Position numbers and translations under genes: made by a program. Shown in pieces: positions 6,328-13,540 of a DNA stretch of 18,165 nt. Below the pieces are notes generated by a model. That model did not search any database, had not been told where the DNA came from, and was given only the letters and a program-made list of their open reading frames with translations. The stretch comes from an uncultured Clostridia bacterium (GTDB lineage: Bacteria > Bacillota > Clostridia > Christensenellales > Borkfalkiaceae), in the NCBI GenBank assembly GCA_944372565.1, contig CALVZR010000117.1, positions 1 to 18,165 of the forward strand, read 5' to 3'. Numbering within the stretch: position 1 is the stretch's first letter; the number at the start of each line of letters is the position of its first letter.

Positions 6328-6756
6328 ATGAAGAGCATTCTCGCGCTCGACGTGGGTTCCCGCCGCATCGGCATCGCCGTTACCGATCCGTTCGGCACAT
6401 ACGCGCTGCCCGTGGGAACGTACGAGCGGAAAAACCTGAAAGCGGACGTCGCCTACTTCGCCGCCCTCGCAAACGAGCGGGGCGCGGGGGAGATCGTGTG
6501 CGGCCTGCCCCTCAATTTCGACGGCACGCGGAGCGCGCAGACCGAATACACGGAGGTGTTCATCTCCGCCCTGCGGGCGGCGGCGGACGTGCCCGTGGTC
6601 ACTTCGGACGAGCGCTGCACCACCGACGAGGCGCACAAAACGCTCATCGAGAGCGGCAAGCGGCGGGAAGAACGGAAAAAAGTTGTGGACGCGCTGGCTG
6701 CGGCCTACATACTCGAAGGATATCTTCAAAATAAAAAGAAAGGAGAACAAAAATGA
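6328..6756 (+). CDS. yqgF: YqgF/RuvX-family nuclease (putative Holliday junction resolvase; pre-16S rRNA processing)
   Basis: The protein has 142 residues, the standard length for this RNase H-like family. It has ILALDVGSRRIGIAVTDP at the start with catalytic Asp8, VCGLPLNFDG (57-66), VTSDERCTTDEA (91-102) and the C-terminal KVVDALAAAYILEGYL with Asp121, which together form the acidic active site. The family was first predicted as a Holliday junction resolvase; in E. coli the protein is needed for 16S rRNA 5' end maturation, so either role fits. The stop overlaps the ATG of the DUF1292 gene in ATGA (6753-6756), so the two are translationally coupled. This pairing is common in Firmicutes, where alaS and an IreB-family gene often sit upstream; here they do not. 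Confidence 0.93.
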   Translation: MKSILALDVGSRRIGIAVTDPFGTYALPVGTYERKNLKADVAYFAALANERGAGEIVCGLPLNFDGTRSAQTEYTEVFISALRAAADVPVVTSDERCTTDEAHKTLIESGKRREERKKVVDALAAAYILEGYLQNKKKGEQK

Positions 6757-7193
6757 AGGAAGAGGAAAAGAAATGCGGTTGCAACCATAAGCACAAAAAC
6801 GGCGAGGGCTGCGATCACGAACATCATCACGGGGAGTGCGATCACAAGCACGGGCACGATCACGAGCATTGCGGCGAAGAGTGCGGATGCGATTGCTGCG
6901 AAGAGCCCGAAATCGTGGAACTGACCGACGAGGACGGCAAGGCGATGAAGTTTTACCACCTCGGCACCATCGAGTTTAAAAACGCGTATTATGCGGCGTT
7001 CCAGCCCGCCGAAGAGATCGATGGCGTGGAAGAGGACGATCTGATCATCTTCGAAGTTGCGGACGGCGAAGGGGAGGAGAGCGAACTTCTGCCCATCGAG
7101 GATCAGGATCTGCTCGACGACGTATATGAGGAATTCTGCCGCGTGCTCGACGAGGATTACGACGAAGACGAAGAGCCCGAAGAAGAGTTCTGA
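6753..7193 (+). CDS. DUF1292 protein with His/Cys-rich N-terminal extension
   Basis: The protein has 146 residues. Residues 52-133 are a recognisable DUF1292 domain: IVELTDEDGKAMKFYHLGTI, AYYAAFQPAE, DLIIFEVADGE, DDVYEEFCRVLDE. It ends in an acidic tail. The first 50 residues are unlike the usual family start: about 11 histidines and 9 cysteines in HxH, HHH and CGC/CDCC patterns mixed with Glu/Asp. That segment looks like a metal-binding tail for Zn, Ni, Cu or Co, of the kind seen in metallochaperones and storage proteins. It is read continuously with the domain, with AAAGGAG 8 bases before ATG 6753. The function of DUF1292 is unknown. The extension could store or buffer metal. The domain call is strong; the metal role is inference. 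Confidence 0.88.
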   Translation: MKEEEKKCGCNHKHKNGEGCDHEHHHGECDHKHGHDHEHCGEECGCDCCEEPEIVELTDEDGKAMKFYHLGTIEFKNAYYAAFQPAEEIDGVEEDDLIIFEVADGEGEESELLPIEDQDLLDDVYEEFCRVLDEDYDEDEEPEEEF

Positions 7194-7213
7194 TAAAAGC
7201 TGAAAAAACGGCG

Positions 7214-7249
7214 CCCGCCGCCCCGAAACCGGGGCGGCGGGTTTTCTTT
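7214..7249 (+). terminator. Intrinsic terminator after the yqgF-DUF1292 operon
   Basis: CCCGCCGCCCC (7214-7224) and GGGGCGGCGGG (7231-7241) form a perfect 11-bp GC stem, plus one more G-C pair inside, followed by TTTTCTTT. It lies 20 bases after the DUF1292 stop. Confidence 0.88.
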
Positions 7250-7341
7250 GCGGTGCGCCGTGTTTTGGTGCCGGTTTTCATATGCGGGCAGATCGTTTCT
7301 TTTGCGGTTCCGATAACGCCGGTCATAATCTGTCTGTGATA

Positions 7342-7384
7342 AACACACAGGCGGCGCCCGAAACGGGCGCCGCCTGTGTGTTTT
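7342..7384. terminator. Strong hairpin terminator between convergent units
   Basis: A perfect 19-bp stem (7342-7360 with 7364-7382) closes on a 3-base loop. TTTT follows on the plus side, and the minus side has TTTATC. It sits 25 bases past the stop of the Ca2+ ATPase gene and is the only candidate terminator for it. It probably also catches read-through from the left. Confidence 0.8.
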
Positions 7385-7407
7385 AGTGTGTTTTTATCGG
7401 ATTGCCA

Positions 7408-10056
7408 TCAATGATGATGTTTTTTGATGATTCCGAAAGCCTTGCTCAGTTCCATCACGACTATGGGGAAGAGGGCGAAGCCCAGACCGACGAGGTAAGC
7501 CCACCACTGCGGCAGGTACACCATGCCGAACGCCGTGTTCACGCCGGGCACGAAGAGCACGAACGCCACCAGCACCAGCGAAACGACGGCGGCGAGGTTG
7601 AGCATCTTGTTGCCGAACACGCCGATTTTGAAGATGGAGTGCGAGGACCGCATGTTATACGCCTGCACCACCTGGCAGAGCGCCAGCACCATAAACGCCA
7701 GCGTGGAGCCCGCCGCCTCGCAGTCCGCCGGGCTCAGTCCGCCGAGCTGCCCGAAATATCTGCCGAGGTGCAGCGCGCCGATGGTGAGCGCCGCGAACAT
7801 CACGCCCTGGATCACCACTTTCACGCCCAGGCCGTGCGCGAAGATGCCCTCGTTTTTCGGCTTGGGTTTGTGGTTCATCACGTCCGATTCCACCTTTTCC
7901 ATGCCGAGCGCGATGGCGGGCAGGGAGTCGGTAACCAGGTTGATCCACAGAAGCTGTATGGAAATGAAAGGGGAGATCTGCCAGATGATCATGGCGAAGA
8001 ACACCGTGAGCACTTCCCCGATATTGGTGCCGAGCAGATAACCCACCACCTTTTTGATGTTCGCATAGATGCCGCGGCCTTCCTTCACCGCGTCCACGAT
8101 GGTGGCGAAGTTGTCGTCCGTGAGCGTCATATCCGCAGCGCCCTTGGCAACGTCCGTTCCCGTGATGCCCATCGCGCAGCCGATATCCGCCGCTTTGAGC
8201 GCGGGCGCGTCGTTCACGCCGTCGCCCGTCATGGAAACCACCTGCCCCTTCTTCTGCCACGCCTTTACGATGCGGATCTTGTTTTCGGGGGAAACGCGGG
8301 CGTACACCGCGATGTGTTCCACTTCTTTATCCAGCGTTTCCTCGTCCATCGCGTCGAGTTCGGTTCCCGTGATCGCCTTGTCCTCGTCGGTCAGAATGCC
8401 GAGTTCGCGCGCGATGGCGGACGCCGTTACGACGTGATCTCCCGTGATCATCACGGGTTTGATGCCCGCCTTGCGGCACACGGCAACGGCCTCTTTCGCC
8501 TCGGGGCGCGGCGGGTCGATCATCCCCACGAGCCCGAGAAAGGTCAGCCCGCTTTCCAGACTTTCAAAGGAAACGTCTTCGGGCGCTTTGTCGAGCACCT
8601 TATACGCCACGGCGAGCACGCGCAGGGCGTTTTTGCTCATTTCCTCGTTGATATGGCGCGCCTTTTCGAGATCGCCTTTCACGCATTTGCCGAAGAGCAC
8701 GTCGCACGCGCCCTTGGTGATGACGATGTATTTCCCGCCATGTTCGTTGACCGTGGTCATGAGCTTGCGGTCGGAATCGAAGGGGAGTTCCGCCACCCTG
8801 GGGTAGCGGGCGTTGAGATCTGCCTTTTCAAAACCGTTGCGGTGGGCGGCGAACACGATGGAAGTTTCCGTGGGGTCGCCGATGTGCTGCACCGCGCCGT
8901 TTTCGCCGAGGACGATCGAGCCGTCCGAACACAAAGTTCCGTAAACGAGGAGTTTTTGGACCGCCTCGTCGTTCTGATCCGTTATATCCTGCACCTCTTG
9001 GCCGTCCGCATACGCTTTTACGAGCGTCATACGGTTCTGCGTGAGCGATCCCGTTTTATCCGAGCAGATGACCGAAGCGCTGCCGAGGGTTTCCACGGCG
9101 GGCAGGCGTTTGATGATGGCGTTTTTCTTTACCATACGGGTAACGCCTATCGACAGCACGATGGTTACGATGGCGGGCAGCCCTTCGGGGATGGCCGACA
9201 CCGCGAGGGAAACGGCCGTCATAAACATTTCCTTCCACTCGTATTGTTCGATCAGCCCCACGATGAAGATGACCACGCACGCCGCCAGCGCCACGATGCC
9301 AAGAATTTTTCCGAGCTGCGCCAGTTTCTGCTGCAGGGGGGTGGCGGTTTCCTTCTCGCCGCTTAAAAGGTTGGCGATCTTGCCCATTTCGGTGTTCATG
9401 CCCGTTCCCGTAACGACGGCGGTCGCCGTGCCGTAGGTTACCGAGCAGCCCGAATAAACCATGTTTTTGCGGTCCCCCAGGGGAGCCTTTTCCTCCACTT
9501 CCGCCGCCGCGTCCTTTTCGGAGGGGACGGATTCGCCCGTCAGCGCGGATTCTTCCGATTTGAGGTTCACGCTTTTGATAAGGCGCGCGTCCGCGGGCAC
9601 GAAGTCGCCCGCTTCGAGTTTCACGATGTCCCCGGGAACGAGTTCGGCGGAGCCGACCACTTTCTCCTGCCCGTCGCGCACGACCCTCGCGTGGGGGGCG
9701 GACATGTTTTTCAGCGCTTCGAGCGCCTTTTCCGCCTTGCTCTCCTGCGCCACGCCGATCACCGCGTTCAAGATGACGATGAGCAGGATGAGAGCGGGTT
9801 CGATGAATTCCCGCGTGTTGCCCTCGATGCACGCCATCACGAAAGAGATGACCGCCGCGATGAGCAGGATGATGATCATCACATCTTTAAACTGCTCGAA
9901 GAAACGCGCCGCAAGGCTTTTTTTCTTCTTTTCCGCCAGACGGTTTTCGCCGTATTCGGCGCGCCGCTTTGCCACTTCCTCGGAAGAGAGCCCGCTCCCG
10001 GCGGAAACGCCGAGCGATTCGAGCACGGATTCCGCCTTGTTGCTGTAAGGTGTCAA
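7408..10056 (-). CDS. P-type Ca2+-transporting ATPase (SERCA/LMCA1-like, type IIA)
   Basis: The protein has 882 residues and moves Ca2+ out of the cell using ATP. In order: N-terminal cation ATPase domain (1-75), membrane helices M1-M2 (about 57-103), actuator domain with TGES (173-176), M3-M4 (about 250-305) with PEGL (290-293), phosphorylation domain around Asp333, nucleotide domain with KGA (448-450), hinge motif TGDGVNDAP (610-618), and M5-M10 to the end. Ca2+ ligand positions are kept in M4 (Glu291), M5 (Asn678, Glu681) and M6 (NLVTD, 706-710). In M8 a Gln (about 795) stands where SERCA has Glu908, which would fit one Ca2+ per cycle; that alignment is from memory. The phosphorylation motif reads DKTGS instead of DKTGT. 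Translation appears to start at TTG 10056, behind an ATG-TAA start-stop. The protein ends in three histidines. It is a single-gene unit, divergent from rpsB. Confidence 0.93.
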   Translation of the reverse strand: MTPYSNKAESVLESLGVSAGSGLSSEEVAKRRAEYGENRLAEKKKKSLAARFFEQFKDVMIIILLIAAVISFVMACIEGNTREFIEPALILLIVILNAVIGVAQESKAEKALEALKNMSAPHARVVRDGQEKVVGSAELVPGDIVKLEAGDFVPADARLIKSVNLKSEESALTGESVPSEKDAAAEVEEKAPLGDRKNMVYSGCSVTYGTATAVVTGTGMNTEMGKIANLLSGEKETATPLQQKLAQLGKILGIVALAACVVIFIVGLIEQYEWKEMFMTAVSLAVSAIPEGLPAIVTIVLSIGVTRMVKKNAIIKRLPAVETLGSASVICSDKTGSLTQNRMTLVKAYADGQEVQDITDQNDEAVQKLLVYGTLCSDGSIVLGENGAVQHIGDPTETSIVFAAHRNGFEKADLNARYPRVAELPFDSDRKLMTTVNEHGGKYIVITKGACDVLFGKCVKGDLEKARHINEEMSKNALRVLAVAYKVLDKAPEDVSFESLESGLTFLGLVGMIDPPRPEAKEAVAVCRKAGIKPVMITGDHVVTASAIARELGILTDEDKAITGTELDAMDEETLDKEVEHIAVYARVSPENKIRIVKAWQKKGQVVSMTGDGVNDAPALKAADIGCAMGITGTDVAKGAADMTLTDDNFATIVDAVKEGRGIYANIKKVVGYLLGTNIGEVLTVFFAMIIWQISPFISIQLLWINLVTDSLPAIALGMEKVESDVMNHKPKPKNEGIFAHGLGVKVVIQGVMFAALTIGALHLGRYFGQLGGLSPADCEAAGSTLAFMVLALCQVVQAYNMRSSHSIFKIGVFGNKMLNLAAVVSLVLVAFVLFVPGVNTAFGMVYLPQWWAYLVGLGFALFPIVVMELSKAFGIIKKHHH

Positions 10057-10075
10057 TTTACATACAGTCTCCTTT
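10056..10075 (-). promoter_or_regulatory. Start-stop element (ATG-TAA) in the ribosome-binding region of the Ca2+ ATPase
   Basis: On the minus strand AAAGGAGA (10075-10068) is followed 5 bases later by ATG-TAA (10063-10058), then one A and the TTG start of the ATPase (10056). The ATG is ideally spaced from GGAG, whereas the TTG is 12 bases away and in a different frame. Ribosomes may load on the ATG, stop at once and restart on the TTG, which would lower or tune expression. No other in-frame start exists before residue 60. Confidence 0.55.
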
Positions 10076-10097
10076 ATAAAAAATTTTTACGTATTTT

Positions 10098-10127
10098 ATC
10101 ATAACAGGAAAGCCGCCCTGTTGTCAA
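10098..10127 (-). promoter_or_regulatory. Promoter of the Ca2+ ATPase gene
   Basis: On the minus strand TTGACA (10127-10122), an 18-base spacer and TATGAT (10103-10098). Transcription would start near 10091, about 35 bases before the TTG start. The promoter is divergent from that of rpsB, with about 150 bp between the two -35 boxes. That gap is GC-rich and holds no gene I can support. Confidence 0.75.
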
Positions 10128-10275
10128 CTGCGGAGAGGGAAAGAAATGGTAAATTTCGCGCGCGGCCCGAAAATTTTCGTCCGGTTTTTCCGCGCGGGGG
10201 AAAAGCCGCCGCCGCGCGGAAGAGGGGGAAAACGCGCGTTTTTTTCGGAAGGGAAAAGAAAAGCGCTCAAATTCC

Positions 10276-10304
10276 TTGCAAAATCCACGGATGTGTGGTA
10301 GAAT
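10276..10304 (+). promoter_or_regulatory. Promoter of the rpsB-tsf cluster
   Basis: TTGCAA (10276-10281), a 17-base spacer and TAGAAT (10299-10304). This is a good sigma-A match at the start of the long ribosomal and envelope gene cluster. It leaves a leader of about 115 bases before rpsB. Confidence 0.75.
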
Positions 10305-10310
10305 AAATCA

Positions 10311-10425
10311 GCTAAACAAAATTCGCACCCGCGCCTTGCGGCGTTCGTTGTCCCGTAAATCTTTCTGCGGGATTCATGCCGCGCGAAAACAGAAGGGCGG
10401 GGAGGAGCAAACGGAGGAACAACAA
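10311..10425 (+). promoter_or_regulatory. rpsB 5' leader with nested hairpin, possible S2 autoregulatory site
   Basis: The leader can fold into an outer stem GCGGC/GCCGC (10338-10342 with 10378-10382) enclosing a TCCCG/CGGGA stem (10351-10355 with 10368-10372). It then runs into two purine-rich sites, GGGGAGGAG and GGAGG (10413-10417). The latter is 8 bases from the rpsB ATG. Ribosomal protein genes are often controlled by such leaders, and rpsB leaders are known in other bacteria. I cannot match this one to a known motif from sequence alone. Confidence 0.35.
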
Positions 10426-11205
10426 ATGGCAGTCATCACGATGAAACAGCTGCTCGAAGCGGGCGTCCACTTCGGGCACCAGACGAGGAAATGGAACCCC
10501 AAGATGAAGAAGTACATCTACGGGGAGAGAAACGGCATCCACATCATCAACCTCGAACAGACGGTGGATCTCATCGAAAACGACGCGTATAAATTCGTCG
10601 TGGAAGCGGTGCAGGCGGGCAAGAGCGTGCTCTTTGTGGGCACGAAGAAACAGGCGCAGGAAGCCGTGAAGCAGGAAGCCGAACGCTGCGGCATGTATTA
10701 CATCAATTCCCGCTGGCTGGGCGGCACGCTCACGAACTTCAAAACCATCCGCAGCCGCGTGGACAGGCTGAACAAACTCAACAACATGGAGAAGATGGGC
10801 GAGTTCGATCTTCTTCCCAAAAAGGAAGTTCTGGGGCTTAAAAAGGAACGCGACAAGCTGGAAGCCAACCTCGGCGGCATCAAGGAAATGCGCACGCTGC
10901 CCGGCGTGATGTTCATCGTGGATCCCAGCCATGAAGATATCGCCGTGAAGGAAGCGCGCAAGCTGCGTATCCCCATCGTGGCGATCACCGATACCAACTG
11001 CGATCCCGACCTCGTCGATCACGTTATCCCCGGAAACGACGACGCGATCCGCGCGGTCAAACTCATCTCTTCGGTCATCGCGAACGCCGTGATCGAGGCC
11101 AACCAGGGTGTACAGTACGAAGTGACCGAAGAAGTTCCCGCGGAGCAGGAACAGGAAACGGCGGAAGCCGAACCCGCTGCGGAAGAGGCGAAGGCCGAAG
11201 AATAA
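10426..11205 (+). CDS. rpsB: 30S ribosomal protein S2
   Basis: The protein has 259 residues from ATG 10426, which follows ACGGAGGAAC by 8 bases. The frame is open further upstream, but the family start MAVITMKQLLEAGVHFGHQ fixes the start here. Family landmarks are GVHFGHQTRKWNPKM (13-27), YGERNGIHIINLEQT (32-46), INSRWLGGTLTNF (93-105) and PGVMFIVDPSHEDIAVKEA (159-177). The last 25 residues are Glu/Ala-rich and likely disordered, as often seen in this family. S2 binds late to the 30S subunit near the mRNA exit side. It heads the cluster, 27 bases before tsf, the usual partner. Confidence 0.97.
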   Translation: MAVITMKQLLEAGVHFGHQTRKWNPKMKKYIYGERNGIHIINLEQTVDLIENDAYKFVVEAVQAGKSVLFVGTKKQAQEAVKQEAERCGMYYINSRWLGGTLTNFKTIRSRVDRLNKLNNMEKMGEFDLLPKKEVLGLKKERDKLEANLGGIKEMRTLPGVMFIVDPSHEDIAVKEARKLRIPIVAITDTNCDPDLVDHVIPGNDDAIRAVKLISSVIANAVIEANQGVQYEVTEEVPAEQEQETAEAEPAAEEAKAEE

Positions 11206-11232
11206 GAACCAATCGAGAGGAGGAGAAAACCA

Positions 11233-12114
11233 ATGTTTACGGGAAGTGACGTCGTCGCGCTCCGCCAGAAGACGGGCGCCGGCATTCTGGATTGCAAAAA
11301 AGCGCTTACGGAAACGAACGGCGATATGGATAAAGCCGTCGATTATCTGAGGGAAAAGGGCATCGCCACGGCGGCGAAGAAGGCCTCCCGCATCGCGGCG
11401 GAAGGCATCGTTGCGGCGAAGATCGCGGGCAACACCGGCGCGATGGTGGAAGTCAACTGCGAAACGGACTTCGTCGCGAAGGGCGAACAGTATATCGATT
11501 TCGTGAACGGCGTGGTCGATTACGTGCTCGCGCACGACGTGAAGAACGTGGAAGAACTGATCGCCGCGAAGAACGACGACACCGTTGCCGCGACCGCGAA
11601 GATCGGCGAGAAGATCGCCATCAGAAGGTTTGAAAAATTCACCGCCGAAAAGGGCATGGTGGAAAGCTATATCCATATGGGCGGCAAAGTGGGCGTGCTC
11701 GTGGAGATCGAGGCGGAAAACGTCACCGACGAGGTGAAGACCTTCGCGCACGACGTGGCGCTGCAGATCGCCGCCGCCAAGCCGCTTTACGTCGATAAGG
11801 ACGAGGTGCCCGCAGACGTTCTCGAACACGAGAAGGAAATTCTCCGCGTGCAGGCGAAGAACGAGGGCAAACCCGAAAAGATCATCGAAAGGATGGTCGA
11901 GGGCAGGATCGTGAAGTATTACGAAGATTTCTGCCTGATGAACCAGAAGTTCGTCAAAGACCCCGAAAAGACCATCGCGCAGGTGGAAAAGGAAGTTTCC
12001 GCCAAGGCGGGCGGCGTTTCCGTGAAGAGGTTCGCGCGTTTCGAAATGGGCGAAGGACTGGAAAAGAAAGCCAACGATTTCGCCGCGGAAGTCGAAGCGC
12101 AGATGAAGAAATAA
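11233..12114 (+). CDS. tsf: Translation elongation factor Ts
   Basis: The protein has 293 residues, full length for the E. coli-type factor. It exchanges GDP for GTP on EF-Tu. The N-terminal UBA-like domain reads VALRQKTGAGILDCKKAL (8-25), followed by MVEVNCETDFVAK with the EF-Tu-binding TDFV at 78-81. The two core subdomains continue to about 230. The later IHMGGKVGVLVEIE and HDVALQIAA segments are conserved. GAGGAGGAG lies 6 bases before the ATG. It is co-transcribed with rpsB, and the hairpin at 12144-12175 may separate this pair from the downstream genes. Confidence 0.97.
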   Translation: MFTGSDVVALRQKTGAGILDCKKALTETNGDMDKAVDYLREKGIATAAKKASRIAAEGIVAAKIAGNTGAMVEVNCETDFVAKGEQYIDFVNGVVDYVLAHDVKNVEELIAAKNDDTVAATAKIGEKIAIRRFEKFTAEKGMVESYIHMGGKVGVLVEIEAENVTDEVKTFAHDVALQIAAAKPLYVDKDEVPADVLEHEKEILRVQAKNEGKPEKIIERMVEGRIVKYYEDFCLMNQKFVKDPEKTIAQVEKEVSAKAGGVSVKRFARFEMGEGLEKKANDFAAEVEAQMKK

Positions 12115-12143
12115 TTGAATTTTACGGCGAAAACCGAAAACTG

Positions 12144-12175
12144 AAAAGAAACACTTTGCGTTAAGTGTTTCTTTT
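12144..12175 (+). terminator. Partial terminator/attenuator between tsf and pyrH
   Basis: A perfect 13-bp stem (12144-12156 with 12163-12175) has a TGCGTT loop, and its right arm ends in CTTTT. The T-run is short, so it is more likely a leaky terminator than a complete stop. No good promoter follows before pyrH, whose ribosome site begins 7 bases later, so the downstream genes probably depend on read-through. Confidence 0.6.
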
Positions 12176-12194
12176 GGTATTAAGGAGAAAATCG

Positions 12195-12902
12195 ATGGCG
12201 CAGGCAAAGTACAAGAGAGTGGTGATCAAACTTTCGGGTGAGGCGCTCGCGGGAGAAGCGGGCTTCGGGCTGGACGAGAAGGTCATTTCCGAAGTGGTGG
12301 ACCAGATCGTGGAAGTCAAGAAGATGGGCGTGGAGATCGGCATCATCATCGGCGGCGGGAATTTCTGGCGCGGCAGGGAAGGCAAGGAGATGGACCGCAC
12401 GACGGCCGACCACATGGGCATGCTCGCCACGGTCATCAATTCCCTCGCTTTGCAGGACGCGCTCGAACGCCGCGGCGTGGAAACGCGGGTGCAGACGGCG
12501 CTCACCATCACGCGGGTGGCGGAACCGTATATTCTGCGCAAGGCGCTTTCGCACCTCGAAAAGGGGCGCATCGTCATCTTCGCGTGCGGCACGGGCAATC
12601 CGTATTTCTCCACGGATACGGGCGCGGCGCTCCGCACGGCGGAAATCAACGCGGACGTGCTGCTGCTCGCCAAAAACGTGGACGGCATTTACGATTCCGA
12701 CCCCAAACTCAACCCCGCGGCGGTGAAGATCGAGGAGATCACCCACATGGAATTTATCCGCCGCAACCTCAAGGCGATGGACGCCACGGCGGTGACCATC
12801 TGCATGGAAAACGATATCCCCGTGCTGGCGTTCGGGCTGTTTGAGAAAAACGCCCTCATCCGCGCCGTTACGGGCGAAAAGATCGGCACCATCATCAAAT
12901 AA
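12195..12902 (+). CDS. pyrH: UMP kinase
   Basis: The protein has 235 residues from ATG 12195, with AAGGAG 7 bases upstream. An in-frame upstream extension would run through the hairpin and is not supported. The enzyme makes UDP from UMP and ATP. Amino-acid-kinase family motifs are visible: VVIKLSGEAL (9-18), IIGGGNFWRGR (51-61), ADHMGMLATVINSLALQD (71-88, UMP binding), CGTGNPYFSTDT (131-142) and KNVDGIYDSDPK (160-171). It is hexameric and usually controlled by GTP and UTP in bacteria. It stands between tsf and frr, the most common position in Bacteria. Confidence 0.97.
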   Translation: MAQAKYKRVVIKLSGEALAGEAGFGLDEKVISEVVDQIVEVKKMGVEIGIIIGGGNFWRGREGKEMDRTTADHMGMLATVINSLALQDALERRGVETRVQTALTITRVAEPYILRKALSHLEKGRIVIFACGTGNPYFSTDTGAALRTAEINADVLLLAKNVDGIYDSDPKLNPAAVKIEEITHMEFIRRNLKAMDATAVTICMENDIPVLAFGLFEKNALIRAVTGEKIGTIIK

Positions 12903-12963
12903 TCGCGTAAACGTCATATAAATAATACTGTGCGCCCGCCGAACGCGGGAAAGGAGGGAAAAA

Positions 12964-13539
12964 ATGGCATTTGAAAACGAAAAAATCGAGATGATTTTAC
13001 TCGAATCGGAAGAACGCATGGAAAAGAGCGTTTCCGTGCTGAAAAGCGAATACGCCGTGATCCGCGCGGGGCGGGCAAATCCGCATATCCTCGATAAAGT
13101 GCTCGTCGATTACTACGGAACGCCCACGCCCATCAACCAGGTGGGCAACCTTTCCGTGAGCGACGCGCGCTGCCTCGTGATCGCCCCGTGGGACGCTTCG
13201 ATGCTCAAAGTCATCGAAAAACAGCTTCTCGCGGAGAATATCGGCATCACGCCGACCAACGACGGCAAGGTGATCCGCCTGGTGTTCCCGCAGCTCACCG
13301 AAGAGCGCAGAAAGGAACTCGTGAAGCAGGTGAAGAAGATGGCGGAGGACGCCAAGGTTGCCGTGCACAACATCCGCCGCGACTGCATGGACGAATTCAA
13401 AAAACTCAAAAACGCCAAGGAGATTTCCGAGGACGAACAGGCGCAGGCGGAAAAGGAAGCGGAAAAGATCGTTTCCAAAGCGGTTTCCGAAATAGACGCG
13501 GCGGCGGCGGAAAAGGAAAAGGACGTCCTTTCCGTATAA
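12964..13539 (+). CDS. frr: Ribosome recycling factor
   Basis: The protein has 191 residues and acts with EF-G to split post-termination ribosomes. It has the N-terminal helix with EERMEKSVSVLKSEYAVIRAGRANP (16-40), the beta domain with VDYYGTPTPINQVGNLSV (48-65), and the long C-terminal helices with PQLTEERRKELVKQVKK and VHNIRRDC. The C-terminus is a few residues longer than the usual 185. AAAGGAGGG lies 5-6 bases before the ATG. The gap to pyrH is 61 bases with only a small GC hairpin, so the two are probably co-transcribed. Confidence 0.97.
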   Translation: MAFENEKIEMILLESEERMEKSVSVLKSEYAVIRAGRANPHILDKVLVDYYGTPTPINQVGNLSVSDARCLVIAPWDASMLKVIEKQLLAENIGITPTNDGKVIRLVFPQLTEERRKELVKQVKKMAEDAKVAVHNIRRDCMDEFKKLKNAKEISEDEQAQAEKEAEKIVSKAVSEIDAAAAEKEKDVLSV

Positions 13540-13540
13540 C

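Noticed and set aside
7402..9366. Plus-strand 654-residue open frame opposite the Ca2+ ATPase
   Set aside because: Its His/Arg/Asp-rich composition is the mirror of the ATPase codons; it is an antisense shadow caused by GC-rich third positions.
10121..10306. Small plus-strand frame between the ATPase and rpsB promoters
   Set aside because: It is Arg/Lys-biased, lacks a ribosome site and runs into the rpsB promoter.
10312..12207. Minus-strand 631-residue open frame opposite rpsB and tsf
   Set aside because: It is antisense to two certain genes, with the same shadow composition and no promoter or ribosome site.
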